NCBI GenBank assembly: GCA_045644025.1 | Contig: JAZRGE010000070.1 | Span: 1-14,640 of the forward strand | DNA: 14,640 nucleotides | Source: JAZRGE01 sp045644025 | Lineage (GTDB): Bacteria > Bacillota > Clostridia > Oscillospirales > Acutalibacteraceae | Direction: 5' to 3' | Shown: positions 4,808 to 13,608 of the stretch, piece by piece | Layout: each line of letters begins with the position of its first letter | Position numbering within the stretch: the stretch's first letter is position 1 | Notes under the pieces: generated by a model | What the model saw: the letters and a program-made list of their open reading frames with translations, nothing else | Databases searched by the model: none | Told to the model about the DNA's origin: nothing | Made by a program: the position numbers and the translations under genes

Positions 4808-5914
4808 TCAATAAAGTTTAACGTCGATCCAAAGGTTTTCGTAGTACATACGGATCTCTTGATCGATATTGTGATAATACTGCACGGGAGGCATGTCCTC
4901 TTCGGCAGGGTAGAGAATTTCGTTCTGATAATAGTAGTAATCAGGATTTTCCACCACGGCGGTGTTGGGAGATGCATAGCCGATATATTCTGCATTTGCA
5001 AGAGCGATATCGGGCTCCAGCAGGAAATTGATATACATCATTGCGGCTTCCACGTGCTGGGCTGTGGCAGGAATGCACATAGAATCAACAAAGATATTTG
5101 TGCCTTCTTTGGGATAGAAGAAGGCCAGATCTTCGTTGGTATCATACATTGTGAGATAATCACCGGCGTAATAGGGGGCAACAGAGGCTTCGCCTGTTTC
5201 CATTTTGCCGTAAACTTCGTCCATCACATAGGATTGCAAAGTATCCTTCTGCTCTTTAAGGAGTTGAGCAGCGGCATCCCAATCAGCCTTATTGGTGGAA
5301 TTAAGATCCTGGCCAAGCATCATTTGAGCTGTCATAAAAGCGTCTCTCGGATTGCTGAAGGTGAGTGCCATATTGCTGTAATCTTCATCCCACAGAACGT
5401 TCCATGAATGCTCGGGATCATTGATGTGAGTGGTGTTGTAGATCACACCCACCATACCTACGTTGTAGGCCACGGTGTATTCGTCTTTCTCATCAAAGAA
5501 AAGGCCTTTGTATTTATCATCGATATAATGATAATTTGAAAGTGCGGAAACGTCTATCTTCTGCAGCATGTTTTCGCTGATCATTCGCTCGATCATATAA
5601 TCGGAGGGGAAGATAACATCGTAGGTTGTGCCACCGCTTTTAAGCTGAGAATACATTGTCTCGTTGCTTTCGAAGGTGGCGTAGTTCACCTTAATTCCGG
5701 TAAGCTTTTCAAATTCCAGATTAACATCTATAGATTCATCCGAGCCATCGGAGATATATTCGCCCCAATTATAAACATTGAGCACAGTGCCTTCCAGATG
5801 GCGCGAATAGGTGCCTTTAAGATCCAATTCAGCGTAGGTGTAGCCGCCGCCTTCGCAACCGTAGAGAGGCAGGGCAAGGATAAAGCAAAGGATAAGGCAT
5901 ATTATCTTTTTCAT
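4808..5914 (-). CDS. potD: spermidine/putrescine ABC transporter substrate-binding lipoprotein
   Basis: The extracellular polyamine-binding component of a PotABCD importer, 368 residues. A lipoprotein signal peptide is clear: MKK, a hydrophobic stretch, then the lipobox LYGC with Cys20. The mature part has family signatures: VLNVYNWGEYIS (45-55), FEKLTGIKVNYATFESNETM, and YDVIFPSDYMIERM around 98-111. Its ATG overlaps the potC stop by four bases (ATGA), so translation is coupled. It is the last gene of the operon and is followed by a strong terminator. The family also includes other polyamine or aminated-compound binders, so the exact ligand is inferred from the operon. Confidence 0.94.
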   Translation of the reverse strand: MKKIICLILCFILALPLYGCEGGGYTYAELDLKGTYSRHLEGTVLNVYNWGEYISDGSDESIDVNLEFEKLTGIKVNYATFESNETMYSQLKSGGTTYDVIFPSDYMIERMISENMLQKIDVSALSNYHYIDDKYKGLFFDEKDEYTVAYNVGMVGVIYNTTHINDPEHSWNVLWDEDYSNMALTFSNPRDAFMTAQMMLGQDLNSTNKADWDAAAQLLKEQKDTLQSYVMDEVYGKMETGEASVAPYYAGDYLTMYDTNEDLAFFYPKEGTNIFVDSMCIPATAQHVEAAMMYINFLLEPDIALANAEYIGYASPNTAVVENPDYYYYQNEILYPAEEDMPPVQYYHNIDQEIRMYYENLWIDVKLY

Positions 5915-6711
5915 TGGCCTACCCTCCGTTTATCGCTTCGATTCTGCACAACGTTGTAGAATATAAGAAGCACGAATATGATGATGAAAATAAGAGTGGA
6001 AAGCGCATATACATCGGGGGTCACGGTGCGCTTTGTCATGTTATAGATCACGATGGGCAGAGTCTGATAATGGCCGCAGGTAAAATAGCTGATCACAAAA
6101 TCATCCAGCGAAAGGGTGAAGGCCATGATCATACCGGTGAATATGCCTGTGGAAATGGAAGGCAGCACGACCTTAAAGAAGGCCTTAAAGCGAGTGCAAC
6201 CCAGATCCATTGCAGCCTCTGTGAGGCTTGCATCAGTCTGCCTGAGCTTGGGCATAACAGAAAGGATTACATAGGGCAGATTGAAGGTGATATGAGCGAT
6301 AAGAACGGTGGGGAAGCCCAAGGATTCTTTTAGCCCGAAGAGCCTGCCCACAAAGATAAAGAGCAACATAAGGGAAACACCGGTAACAATATCGGCGTTC
6401 ATCATAGGGATGTTTGTGACCGACATAGAAAGCTGCTTGGTAACCTTCTTGCGCATAGCAGAAATGCCAACAGCGGCTGCTGTGCCGAGCACCGTGGAAA
6501 TAACAGCCGAGAGCACGGCGATAATAAGGGTGTGCTGAAGCGCCGTGAGCATTGTTCGATCGTAAATAAGGCCTTTATACCAATCCAGAGAGAAACTCTC
6601 AAAGACCCAAACGCTGCTGCCGGAATTAAAGGAAAAGAAGATCATAACGGCAACGGGGGCATAAAGGAAGAAAACGATGAGAGCCACGTAAAGACGGGAG
6701 AGAAGCTTCAT
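5911..6711 (-). CDS. potC: spermidine/putrescine ABC transporter permease PotC
   Basis: A membrane permease of 266 residues with six predicted membrane helices. The cytoplasmic EAA loop EAAMDLGCTRFKAFFKVVLP lies at residues 165-184 and docks to the PotA ATPase. The opening hydrophobic segment LYVALIVFFLYAPVAVMIFF followed by SFNSG is typical of PotC. It pairs with PotB as the heterodimeric channel. The ATG overlaps the potB stop by four bases, as does its own stop with potD. Confidence 0.94.
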   Translation of the reverse strand: MKLLSRLYVALIVFFLYAPVAVMIFFSFNSGSSVWVFESFSLDWYKGLIYDRTMLTALQHTLIIAVLSAVISTVLGTAAAVGISAMRKKVTKQLSMSVTNIPMMNADIVTGVSLMLLFIFVGRLFGLKESLGFPTVLIAHITFNLPYVILSVMPKLRQTDASLTEAAMDLGCTRFKAFFKVVLPSISTGIFTGMIMAFTLSLDDFVISYFTCGHYQTLPIVIYNMTKRTVTPDVYALSTLIFIIIFVLLIFYNVVQNRSDKRRVGQ

Positions 6712-7535
6712 ATCACAACTCCTCCTTCTTCATCGTCGGTAAACTTGTTCATGATGGCAAGGCTGATAAGTATCATTATCATAAGAACAAGGGAAAGAGC
6801 CGAAGCAATATTGTAGTAGTCGGGCCCGTTGTTGAAAAGGAATTCAATGGCATCGCCTATGAGCAGATTTTTATTGCCGCCCAGTTTCTGGGAAATGTAG
6901 AAGGTGCTCACGGAAGGCACGAATACCATTGTGATGCCCGAAATCACACCGGGAAGGGAAAGGGGCAGGATAACGTGGCGAAGCCTCTTTCCGCCGTTGG
7001 CTCCAAGATCGCTGGCGGCCTCTAAAAGAGAAGGCTCAATTTTGGACATAACCGAATAAATAGGCAGAATCATATAGGGGATGAAATCATAGACCATACC
7101 TAAAATAACCGCACCGGGAGTGTTGATAAGCTGAACGTTGGGAAGGCCGATCCAAGAAAGGAATGTGTTTATAAGGCCTGTATTAGCCAAAATTGTGATC
7201 CAGGAATAGGTGCGGATAAGGAAGTTCATCCACATGGGCAGCATCACAATCACCAATATCATTCTCTGAGAGCTTATCTTCATTTTAGTCATACAATAAG
7301 CCATTGGATAAGCTATAAGCAGAGTGATGATGGTGGCTATAAAGGCATAAAGAATGGAAAGGCCAAAAGCCTTGGAATATTTGCCGATTCCTGCAATGTT
7401 TGCAAAGGAAAATACACCGTTTTGATCGGTGAAGGCAAAGTAGATCATTATGATAAGGGGGACTATTATAAATATGGCCGCCCAAACCAGATAGGGAGCT
7501 GCAATAATGCGGCTGCCGAAGGATTTTTTGTTCAC
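6708..7535 (-). CDS. potB: spermidine/putrescine ABC transporter permease PotB
   Basis: A membrane permease of 275 residues with six predicted membrane helices. It carries the EAA loop EAASDLGANGGKRLRHVILP at residues 172-191. The mid-section MLPMWMNFLIRTYSWITILANTGLIN is characteristic of PotB-type permeases. The start codon is GTG at 7535, three bases after the potA stop, with GGAGG inside the potA 3' end about 8 bases upstream. It forms the channel with PotC and is powered by PotA. Confidence 0.94.
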   Translation of the reverse strand: MNKKSFGSRIIAAPYLVWAAIFIIVPLIIMIYFAFTDQNGVFSFANIAGIGKYSKAFGLSILYAFIATIITLLIAYPMAYCMTKMKISSQRMILVIVMLPMWMNFLIRTYSWITILANTGLINTFLSWIGLPNVQLINTPGAVILGMVYDFIPYMILPIYSVMSKIEPSLLEAASDLGANGGKRLRHVILPLSLPGVISGITMVFVPSVSTFYISQKLGGNKNLLIGDAIEFLFNNGPDYYNIASALSLVLMIMILISLAIMNKFTDDEEGGVVI

Positions 7536-7538
7536 GGC

Positions 7539-8657
7539 TTATTCCTCCTCGGTGATATCGGAGAGATGATCCAACTCTTCGCTGTAGGAACTGTAGTCGC
7601 CGTAAAGACCGGAATATTCGGATTTTTTCATAACATGGATGGCATCGGGCTCGATAAACAGGCCGACTTCGTTGCCTACAAAGGTTTCGTCGGTAGTTTG
7701 AATCATCCACTTAAAGCCGTGGATATCTACGATGATTTCGTAGTGAACGCCAAGGAATGCAACAGATGTGACTACACCCTTAAGCATACCTTTTTCTACG
7801 GGGACGATGTCTACGTCCTCAGGGCGAATTACAACGTCAACTGCTTCGTTCTTTGCAAAGCCCTTATCCAAGCAACTGAATTTCACGCCGTTCATTTCCA
7901 CCAGATAGTCTTCAAGCATGTGGCCGTCAACTATATTACTCTCGCCGATAAAATCGGCTACGAAGGCGTTTTTGGGCTCGTTGTAGATATCCTTGGGGGT
8001 GCCGATCTGCTGGATCTTACCATCGTTCATAACAACAACGGTATCCGACATTGTGAGAGCTTCTTCCTGGTCGTGCGTGACGAAAACAAAGGTGATGCCA
8101 AGGCTTTGCTGGATCTTTTTAAGCTCGGATTGCATATCCTTGCGAAGCTTTAAGTCGAGTGCTGCCAAAGGCTCGTCCAGAAGGAGAACTTTGGGGCGGT
8201 TAACAATAGCGCGGGCAATGGCAACACGCTGTTGCTGGCCACCGGAAAGACGGCTTACATCGCGGCTTTCAAAACCGGAAAGACCCACCAATTTGAGCAT
8301 TTCCGTGACTCTTTCCTTTATTTCTTCCTTGCTTACACCCTTCACCTTAAGGCCGAATGCCACGTTGTCGTAAACATTCAGATGGGGGAAGAGGGCATAT
8401 TTCTGGAATATCGTGTTCACCTGGCGCTTATAAGGCGGCAGGGAATTGATTTTTTCACCTTCAAAAAATACCACACCTTCATCGGGCTCAACAAAGCCGG
8501 CAATGATACGCAGAGTGGTAGTCTTGCCGCAACCCGAAGGGCCTAAAAGTGTGATAAATTCTCCGTCCTTGATATAAAGATCAAGGTTTTTCAGTATTTG
8601 TTCTCCGTCAAAAGAAACGGAAATATTTTTCAGTTCAACCAGGATATTGTCTTTCAT
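7539..8657 (-). CDS. potA: spermidine/putrescine ABC transporter ATP-binding protein
   Basis: The cytoplasmic ATPase of the polyamine importer, 372 residues. All ABC motifs are intact: Walker A GPSGCGKT (39-46), Q-loop Gln85, signature LSGGQ (137-141), Walker B LLLDEP (158-163) and H-loop His195. A C-terminal TOBE-like regulatory domain follows from about residue 240 (the IRPEDVDI segment is its landmark). The ATG at 8657 has a modest GGGGGC binding site. It is the first gene of a four-gene operon transcribed from the strong promoter at 8708-8736. The acidic C-terminal tail beyond residue 350 is a poorly conserved extension. Confidence 0.95.
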   Translation of the reverse strand: MKDNILVELKNISVSFDGEQILKNLDLYIKDGEFITLLGPSGCGKTTTLRIIAGFVEPDEGVVFFEGEKINSLPPYKRQVNTIFQKYALFPHLNVYDNVAFGLKVKGVSKEEIKERVTEMLKLVGLSGFESRDVSRLSGGQQQRVAIARAIVNRPKVLLLDEPLAALDLKLRKDMQSELKKIQQSLGITFVFVTHDQEEALTMSDTVVVMNDGKIQQIGTPKDIYNEPKNAFVADFIGESNIVDGHMLEDYLVEMNGVKFSCLDKGFAKNEAVDVVIRPEDVDIVPVEKGMLKGVVTSVAFLGVHYEIIVDIHGFKWMIQTTDETFVGNEVGLFIEPDAIHVMKKSEYSGLYGDYSSYSEELDHLSDITEEE

Positions 8658-8707
8658 TTATGCGCCCCCGATAAACATATTTTTGCAAATTACAACATAA
8701 CAAGTTC

Positions 8708-8736
8708 AATATAGTGAAAATTTGCCCCGGTGTCAA
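8708..8736 (-). promoter_or_regulatory. sigma-A promoter of the pot operon
   Basis: Read on the minus strand: TTGACA (8736-8731), a 17-base spacer and TATATT (8713-8708). It gives a leader of about 43 bases. I see no riboswitch or clear operator in it. Confidence 0.85.
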
Positions 8737-8775
8737 GTTATTTTAATAAATATTGGCTTTGGAGGTAATTTTTTG

Positions 8776-8804
8776 TTGATAGTTTTATAATAATATGCTA
8801 TATT
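8776..8804 (+). promoter_or_regulatory. sigma-A promoter of the ruvCAB cluster
   Basis: TTGATA (8776-8781), a 17-base spacer and TATATT (8799-8804). The start of transcription, near 8811, lies downstream of the ATG at 8795 and so supports 8849 as the ruvC start. Confidence 0.75.
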
Positions 8805-8848
8805 ATATTAAATATTTATTTTGGAGACATATTGCTTTAGGTGATCGT

Positions 8849-9349
8849 ATGATAATTTTGGGAATCGACCCCGGATATGCTATTGTGGGCTACGGTGTTG
8901 TTTGCTATGAAAACAACAAATTCACCCCCATTGAGTTCGGCGCGGTTACAACCCCTGCCAAGATGGATTTCACGAAGCGCCTCCTTATGATCAAGGAAGG
9001 TATCGAAGAGATCTGCCAAAGGCATAGGATTGATGCCGCCGCCATAGAAAAGCTTTTCTTTAACACCAACACAACCACCGCAATCGACGTGGCTCAAGCA
9101 AGGGGAGTAATCGTGTGCACCTTGGCTGCTGCAGGAGTTGAGGTGAATGAATACACTCCATTACAGGTGAAGCAATCTGTTACAGGTTATGGACGTGCAG
9201 AGAAAAAGCAAGTGATGGAAATGACAAGGATAATGCTTGGGCTTAAGGAAGTTCCCAAGCCCGACGATACGGCCGATGCGTTGGCGATGGCTATCTGCCA
9301 TGGCCATTCGGCAGGCTCAGCATTGGGCCGACTTTACAAAATGAGGTGA
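8849..9349 (+). CDS. ruvC: Holliday junction resolvase RuvC
   Basis: The endonuclease that cuts four-way DNA junctions in homologous recombination, 166 residues (Escherichia coli RuvC has 173). The four catalytic acids of the RNase H-like fold are visible: Asp7 in GIDPG, Glu67 in AIEKLFF, and Asp140 and Asp143 in DDTADALA. ATG 8849 was chosen because GIDPG then begins at the family's usual position, AGGTGA lies 4-5 bases upstream, and the longer frame (from 8795) would precede the transcription start. ruvA follows after five bases and ruvB overlaps ruvA, so the complete RuvABC machine is made together. Confidence 0.96.
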   Translation: MIILGIDPGYAIVGYGVVCYENNKFTPIEFGAVTTPAKMDFTKRLLMIKEGIEEICQRHRIDAAAIEKLFFNTNTTTAIDVAQARGVIVCTLAAAGVEVNEYTPLQVKQSVTGYGRAEKKQVMEMTRIMLGLKEVPKPDDTADALAMAICHGHSAGSALGRLYKMR

Positions 9350-9354
9350 AATAA

Positions 9355-9966
9355 ATGATCTATTCTCTCAGAGGCAAACTTATTTACAACGATCTTCAAT
9401 CGGCTGTTATCGAATGTGGTGGTGTTGGGTATAAGTTTTTCACAACACCGTCTACACTTTCGGATATCACCACCTGCAACGGTGACGTTTCGGTATTTAC
9501 ACATATGGCCGTTAAGGAAGACGGTGTGGAGCTTTATGGCTTTGCCGATCCGAGTGAGCTGGAAATGTTCAAATTGCTTATCACCGTTTCGGGCGTTGGC
9601 CCCAAGGCGGGTATAGCCATTCTTTCGGCATTCACACCCGATAGGCTTTCTCTTGTGATTGCGGGTGAAGATGCCAAGACTCTTACGTCTGCTCAGGGAA
9701 TAGGCAACAAGACAGCTCAGCGAATCGTGCTTGAACTTAAAGATAAGATGGGCAATATTTCGGGCACATCTGCTTCGATTTCGGGCGTGGCGGCTGCTGC
9801 ACACAGTGGCACCGATTCTGTTTCGGAAGCCATCGCCGCGCTTATCTCACTGGGCTATTCCAGAACGGATGCTGTGGTTGCGGTGTCGGGTCTGGATCCT
9901 GCGATGAGCACAGATGAACTGATAAAGAATGCATTGAAAGTTGTTGCAAGGCAGGTGCTTAAATAA
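9355..9966 (+). CDS. ruvA: Holliday junction branch migration protein RuvA
   Basis: The junction-binding subunit, 203 residues, normal for the family. The N-terminal OB-fold opens with MIYSLRGKL. Two helix-hairpin-helix DNA-binding motifs follow, SGVGPKAG (79-86) and QGIGNKTAQRIVLELKDK (from 114). A linker rich in Ser, Gly and Ala leads to the C-terminal RuvB-contact domain (EAIAALISLGYSRTDAVVAV). GAGGTG, overlapping the end of ruvC, is the ribosome binding site. The stop shares one base with the ruvB ATG (TAATG). Confidence 0.96.
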   Translation: MIYSLRGKLIYNDLQSAVIECGGVGYKFFTTPSTLSDITTCNGDVSVFTHMAVKEDGVELYGFADPSELEMFKLLITVSGVGPKAGIAILSAFTPDRLSLVIAGEDAKTLTSAQGIGNKTAQRIVLELKDKMGNISGTSASISGVAAAAHSGTDSVSEAIAALISLGYSRTDAVVAVSGLDPAMSTDELIKNALKVVARQVLK

Positions 9967-10991
9967 TGGATTTTGAAAACGAAAGAATAATTGTTCCGGA
10001 GATGACATCCTTTGATTCCGATATAGAAAGATCCTTGCGCCCCAAAGTGCTGGAGGATTATATCGGGCAGGAGAAGGTAAAGGAAAATCTCAGCATATAT
10101 ATTCAGGCCGCAAGAAGCCGAAAAGAATCGCTGGATCACACTTTGCTCTATGGCCCTCCCGGACTTGGCAAGACAACCCTTGCAGGTATTATTGCCAATG
10201 AAATGGGTGTGAATCTTCGTATCACATCGGGACCTGCTATAGAAAAGCAGGGAGATCTGGCAGCGTTGCTCACCAATCTCTCCGAGGGTGATGTGCTTTT
10301 TATCGATGAGATACACCGTCTTTCCCGAAGCGTGGAAGAAATTCTTTATCCTGCAATGCAGGATTTTGCGCTGGATATTATTATCGGCAAGGGTCCATCG
10401 GCCAGGTCTATTCGTTTGGATCTGCCTCATTTCACCTTGGTGGGAGCCACCACCCGTTCGGGTCAGCTCACAGCTCCTTTAAGGGATAGATTCGGTGTTA
10501 TGCTCCGCTTAGAGCTTTACACTCCCGAAGAACTTGCCTCTATTATCACCCGATCGGCAGGAATTTTGGATATACCCATCGATTCCGAAGGCGCTTTGGA
10601 GATCGCATCCCGTTCCAGAGGCACACCCCGTATTGCCAACAGATACCTAAAGAGAGTGCGTGATATTGCCCAGGTGAATTACGATGGCAAGATCACAGCA
10701 GAAGTGGCAATGGATGCTCTTCAGCGTTTTGAGATAGATGAACTCGGCCTGGATGCATTTGATCGCAGATTGCTTGAAACAATTATCACCAACTATGGCG
10801 GAGGCCCCGTTGGCCTTGAGACTTTAGGCGCTGCTCTCGGTGAAGAAAGCATCACCATAGAAGACGTTTACGAGCCCTATCTCTTGCAGATCGGCTTCTT
10901 AAACAGAACTAACAGAGGCCGATGTGTAACTGCCGCTGCATACGAACACCTGGGCATTCCTTTCCCGGGGGAGAAACAACTCACATTCTGA
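9966..10991 (+). CDS. ruvB: Holliday junction branch migration helicase RuvB
   Basis: The AAA+ hexameric motor that drives branch migration with RuvA, 341 residues. Visible motifs: LRPKVLEDYIGQ (24-35), Walker A GPPGLGKT (63-70), Walker B FIDEIH (112-117), sensor 1 GATTRSG, the arginine-finger segment LRDRFG, and the sensor 2 region RGTPRIANR. The winged-helix C-terminus ends with LNRTNRGRC, TAAAYEHLG. It is translationally coupled to ruvA by a one-base overlap. Confidence 0.97.
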   Translation: MDFENERIIVPEMTSFDSDIERSLRPKVLEDYIGQEKVKENLSIYIQAARSRKESLDHTLLYGPPGLGKTTLAGIIANEMGVNLRITSGPAIEKQGDLAALLTNLSEGDVLFIDEIHRLSRSVEEILYPAMQDFALDIIIGKGPSARSIRLDLPHFTLVGATTRSGQLTAPLRDRFGVMLRLELYTPEELASIITRSAGILDIPIDSEGALEIASRSRGTPRIANRYLKRVRDIAQVNYDGKITAEVAMDALQRFEIDELGLDAFDRRLLETIITNYGGGPVGLETLGAALGEESITIEDVYEPYLLQIGFLNRTNRGRCVTAAAYEHLGIPFPGEKQLTF

Positions 10992-11005
10992 AAAGAGGAA
11001 ACTAA

Positions 11006-11866
11006 TTGAGATACACAAAGGATTTTATGGATTACGAGCTTATAGACGCCACCGACGGTGAGCGTCTGGAGCGCTGGGGCAACATTATTCTTGTGCGCCC
11101 CGATCCGCAGGTTATATGGTCGCTGCCTCGCACCAATCCGCTTTGGGAAAATGCCCATGCGGTCTATCATCGCTCCAATAAAGGCGGCGGTGCATGGGAG
11201 CAACTCAAAAAAGTGCCCGATTGCTGGGCTATAAAGTATGGCAATCTCAGTTTTAATCTTAAGCCTATGGGCTTTAAGCACACAGGCCTTTTCCCCGAGC
11301 AATCGGTGAACTGGGATGCTATGGCTGATATGATCAGAAACGCAGGAAGACCTATTTCGGTGCTTAATCTTTTTGCCTACACCGGCGGTGCCACTTTGGC
11401 CTGCCTTGATGCAGGGGCTGCTGTTACTCACGTGGATGCTTCCAAAGGTATGGTTGCTTGGGCAAAGGAAAATGCAAGGATATCGGGGCTTTCCGAAAAA
11501 AGCGTTCGCTGGCTTGTGGATGATTGCATGAAATTCGTGCGCCGTGAGATCCGCCGTGGCAATAAATATGATGCCGTGGTGCTGGATCCGCCTTCTTATG
11601 GGCGAGGCCCCGATGGTGAAGTTTGGAAACTGGAAGATCAGCTTGGCGAAATGCTTAGCTGCATTAAGCAGATTTTAAGTGATGAACCGCTTTTTGTGCT
11701 TCTTAATTCCTACACCGGCGGAATTTCTCCCACCATCACCGGCTTTATGATGGAGAACTACATAGGCGGTGGAAAAGGAAAGGTAACAACAGGGGAGATA
11801 GGCCTTCCCATTACCGATAGGGGCACCGTGCTACCTGCAGGTAATTCTACGTTCTGGACACCCTAA
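11006..11866 (+). CDS. class I SAM-dependent methyltransferase, RlmI-like (COG1092 type)
   Basis: A 286-residue Rossmann-fold methyltransferase of the group that includes the 23S rRNA m5C methyltransferases RlmI and RlmK. SAM-binding motif I is VLNLFAYTGGATLA (119-132) and the acidic loop is THVDAS (141-146). Motif IV, LDPPSYGRG (193-201), is the DPPxF/Y-type signature, and the C-terminal strands are FVLLNSYTGG. It lacks the N-terminal PUA domain of E. coli RlmI. The start is TTG 11006, with GAGGAA just upstream; ATG 11027 is an alternative. It lies 14 bases after ruvB and is probably in the same operon. The target base is unknown. Confidence 0.85.
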   Translation: MRYTKDFMDYELIDATDGERLERWGNIILVRPDPQVIWSLPRTNPLWENAHAVYHRSNKGGGAWEQLKKVPDCWAIKYGNLSFNLKPMGFKHTGLFPEQSVNWDAMADMIRNAGRPISVLNLFAYTGGATLACLDAGAAVTHVDASKGMVAWAKENARISGLSEKSVRWLVDDCMKFVRREIRRGNKYDAVVLDPPSYGRGPDGEVWKLEDQLGEMLSCIKQILSDEPLFVLLNSYTGGISPTITGFMMENYIGGGKGKVTTGEIGLPITDRGTVLPAGNSTFWTP

Positions 11867-11890
11867 ATTATTTTGCACTAAGGAAATGTA

Positions 11891-12745
11891 ATGGATAAGA
11901 TAATTGAAGCGTTAAATGTTACATTTGAATATTCCGACGACGACTACGGCACCTACACTACCTTTGCCGATCTCACACTTGGTATCGAAAGGGGTAGCTT
12001 TACTGTTATCGCAGGGCGCAACGGCTCGGGTAAATCCACCCTGGCCAAGCTTTTTAATGGTTTGAATCGCCCTACAAGCGGTAAGGTGCTGGCTTTTGGG
12101 ATGGATACTTGCGACGACAGCAGCGAATTCCAGATTCGCAAAAAAGTTGGCCTTGTGTTTCAAAACCCTGATAACCAGCTTGTGGCCAATACCATTGAGG
12201 AAGACGTTGCCTTCGGCCCCGAAAATCTTGGCCTTGCTCCCGAGGAATCTGCCCGTAGGGTGAAAGAAGCTCTGGAAGCGGTGGATATGTTGGAGCATCT
12301 GAATGACGCACCGCACAATCTTTCGGGCGGCCAAAAGCAGCGAGTGGCTATCGCGGGAATTCTTGCGATGGAGCCGGAATGTATCGTGCTGGACGAGCCC
12401 ACGTCTATGCTTGATCCAAGGGGTAGGCGCGAAGTTATGGATACTCTTCTCAAACTTAAAAAAGAGAAGGGTATGACTGTTGTGCTTATTACTCATTTTA
12501 TGGATGAGGCTGCTCTTGCCGATCGCCTTATTGTGATGGACAGAGGCAAGATCGTGGCCGACGGTGCGCCCAAGGATGTTTTTTCGGATGTGGAAAAAAT
12601 CGAATCGGCAGGATTGGAACTCACGTATCCTGCGATGCTTGCTTTGGAGCTTAAGCGAGCAGGTGTGGAGCTCAAGGGAAGCATTATTGATGAAGATGAT
12701 TGCGCAAAGGTTCTTGCTGCTCTCATAGAAGGGGGGCGTGCCTGA
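11891..12745 (+). CDS. ecfA1: ECF transporter ATPase EcfA1
   Basis: One of the two ATPases of the shared energising module of ECF-type vitamin and metal importers, 284 residues. ABC motifs: Walker A GRNGSGKS (42-49), Q-loop Gln91 followed by NPDNQ, the feature typical of CbiO/EcfA ATPases, signature LSGGQ (144-148), Walker B VLDEP (166-170) and His202. AAGGAAA precedes ATG 11891. Its stop shares one base with the ecfA2 start. The order A1-A2-T followed by truA is the standard Firmicute arrangement. Confidence 0.95.
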   Translation: MDKIIEALNVTFEYSDDDYGTYTTFADLTLGIERGSFTVIAGRNGSGKSTLAKLFNGLNRPTSGKVLAFGMDTCDDSSEFQIRKKVGLVFQNPDNQLVANTIEEDVAFGPENLGLAPEESARRVKEALEAVDMLEHLNDAPHNLSGGQKQRVAIAGILAMEPECIVLDEPTSMLDPRGRREVMDTLLKLKKEKGMTVVLITHFMDEAALADRLIVMDRGKIVADGAPKDVFSDVEKIESAGLELTYPAMLALELKRAGVELKGSIIDEDDCAKVLAALIEGGRA

Positions 12746-13608
12746 TGTCGATTATTCGCACGGAAGATCTATGCTATTCCTACACTCCCGACGTGCCCTT
12801 TTCCCATTATGCCGTGGATAATATGAATTTTGAAGCCTATGAAAAAGAAATCGTAGGCATCATAGGCCACACAGGCTCGGGTAAAAGCACCCTTATTCAG
12901 CATCTCAACGGTTTGCTTCGCCCCAACAGCGGAAAAGTGTTGCTTGCGCAAAAGGATATTTGGGAAAACCCCAAAGAGATCAGAAAGGTTCGCTTTAAGG
13001 TGGGCCTTGTATTCCAATATCCGGAATATCAGCTGTTTGAAGACACAGTTTATAAAGATATTGCCTTTGGCCCAATAAATATGGGGCTTGGCGAAGAAGA
13101 AATAGAAAAAATTGTGCGCCGCACAGCCGAAATGGTGGGAGTCACCGCCCTTTTGGAGAAATCTCCCTTTGATCTATCCGGTGGTGAGAAGCGAAGAGTT
13201 GCCTTGGCGGGAATTCTTGCTATGGAGCCCAAGGTGCTTGTGCTTGATGAGCCTACGGCAGGGCTTGATCCTGAAGGCAGAAGGCTTATATCTCAGATTA
13301 TTCTTAATTATCGCAAAATGTTTGATGCCACAGTAATCGTGGTTTCGCATAATATGGACGACTTAGCCGCTATTGCAGATAGGATCGTTGTTATCAACGA
13401 TGGCAAGATTGCCTTGCAAGGTAGTGTTAGTGAAGTCTTTTCTCACAACGAAGAGCTTAAAAATATGGGCTTAGATGTACCCCATATCACATCTGTTTTC
13501 TTAAAGCTTAGGGAAATGGGCGTGGATCTTGGAGTGGATGTGTTCACAATTCCCCAGGCTGTAGAAAGGATCACATCGGCGTTGGCAGGAGGTGGCACCC
13601 ATGCTTAA
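12745..13608 (+). CDS. ecfA2: ECF transporter ATPase EcfA2
   Basis: The second ATPase of the ECF module, 287 residues. Walker A is GHTGSGKST (41-49), the Q-loop is QYPEYQLFE (91-99) as usual for EcfA2, the signature LSGGE (144-148) has the Glu normal for this subunit, Walker B is VLDEP (166-170), and the switch histidine is His202. ATG 12745 overlaps the ecfA1 stop by one base (TGATG), with AGGGGGG upstream; a longer frame from 12700 lacks a binding site and is rejected. The 3' end overlaps ecfT by eight bases. Confidence 0.95.
   Translation: MSIIRTEDLCYSYTPDVPFSHYAVDNMNFEAYEKEIVGIIGHTGSGKSTLIQHLNGLLRPNSGKVLLAQKDIWENPKEIRKVRFKVGLVFQYPEYQLFEDTVYKDIAFGPINMGLGEEEIEKIVRRTAEMVGVTALLEKSPFDLSGGEKRRVALAGILAMEPKVLVLDEPTAGLDPEGRRLISQIILNYRKMFDATVIVVSHNMDDLAAIADRIVVINDGKIALQGSVSEVFSHNEELKNMGLDVPHITSVFLKLREMGVDLGVDVFTIPQAVERITSALAGGGTHA

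Noticed and set aside
7422..8153. 243-residue plus-strand frame opposite potA/potB
   Set aside because: It covers the conserved potA and potB coding sequence on the other strand, with no binding site or promoter.
8795..8848. 18-residue N-terminal extension of ruvC
   Set aside because: It begins inside the -10 region of the promoter and would shift the catalytic Asp away from the usual position 7.
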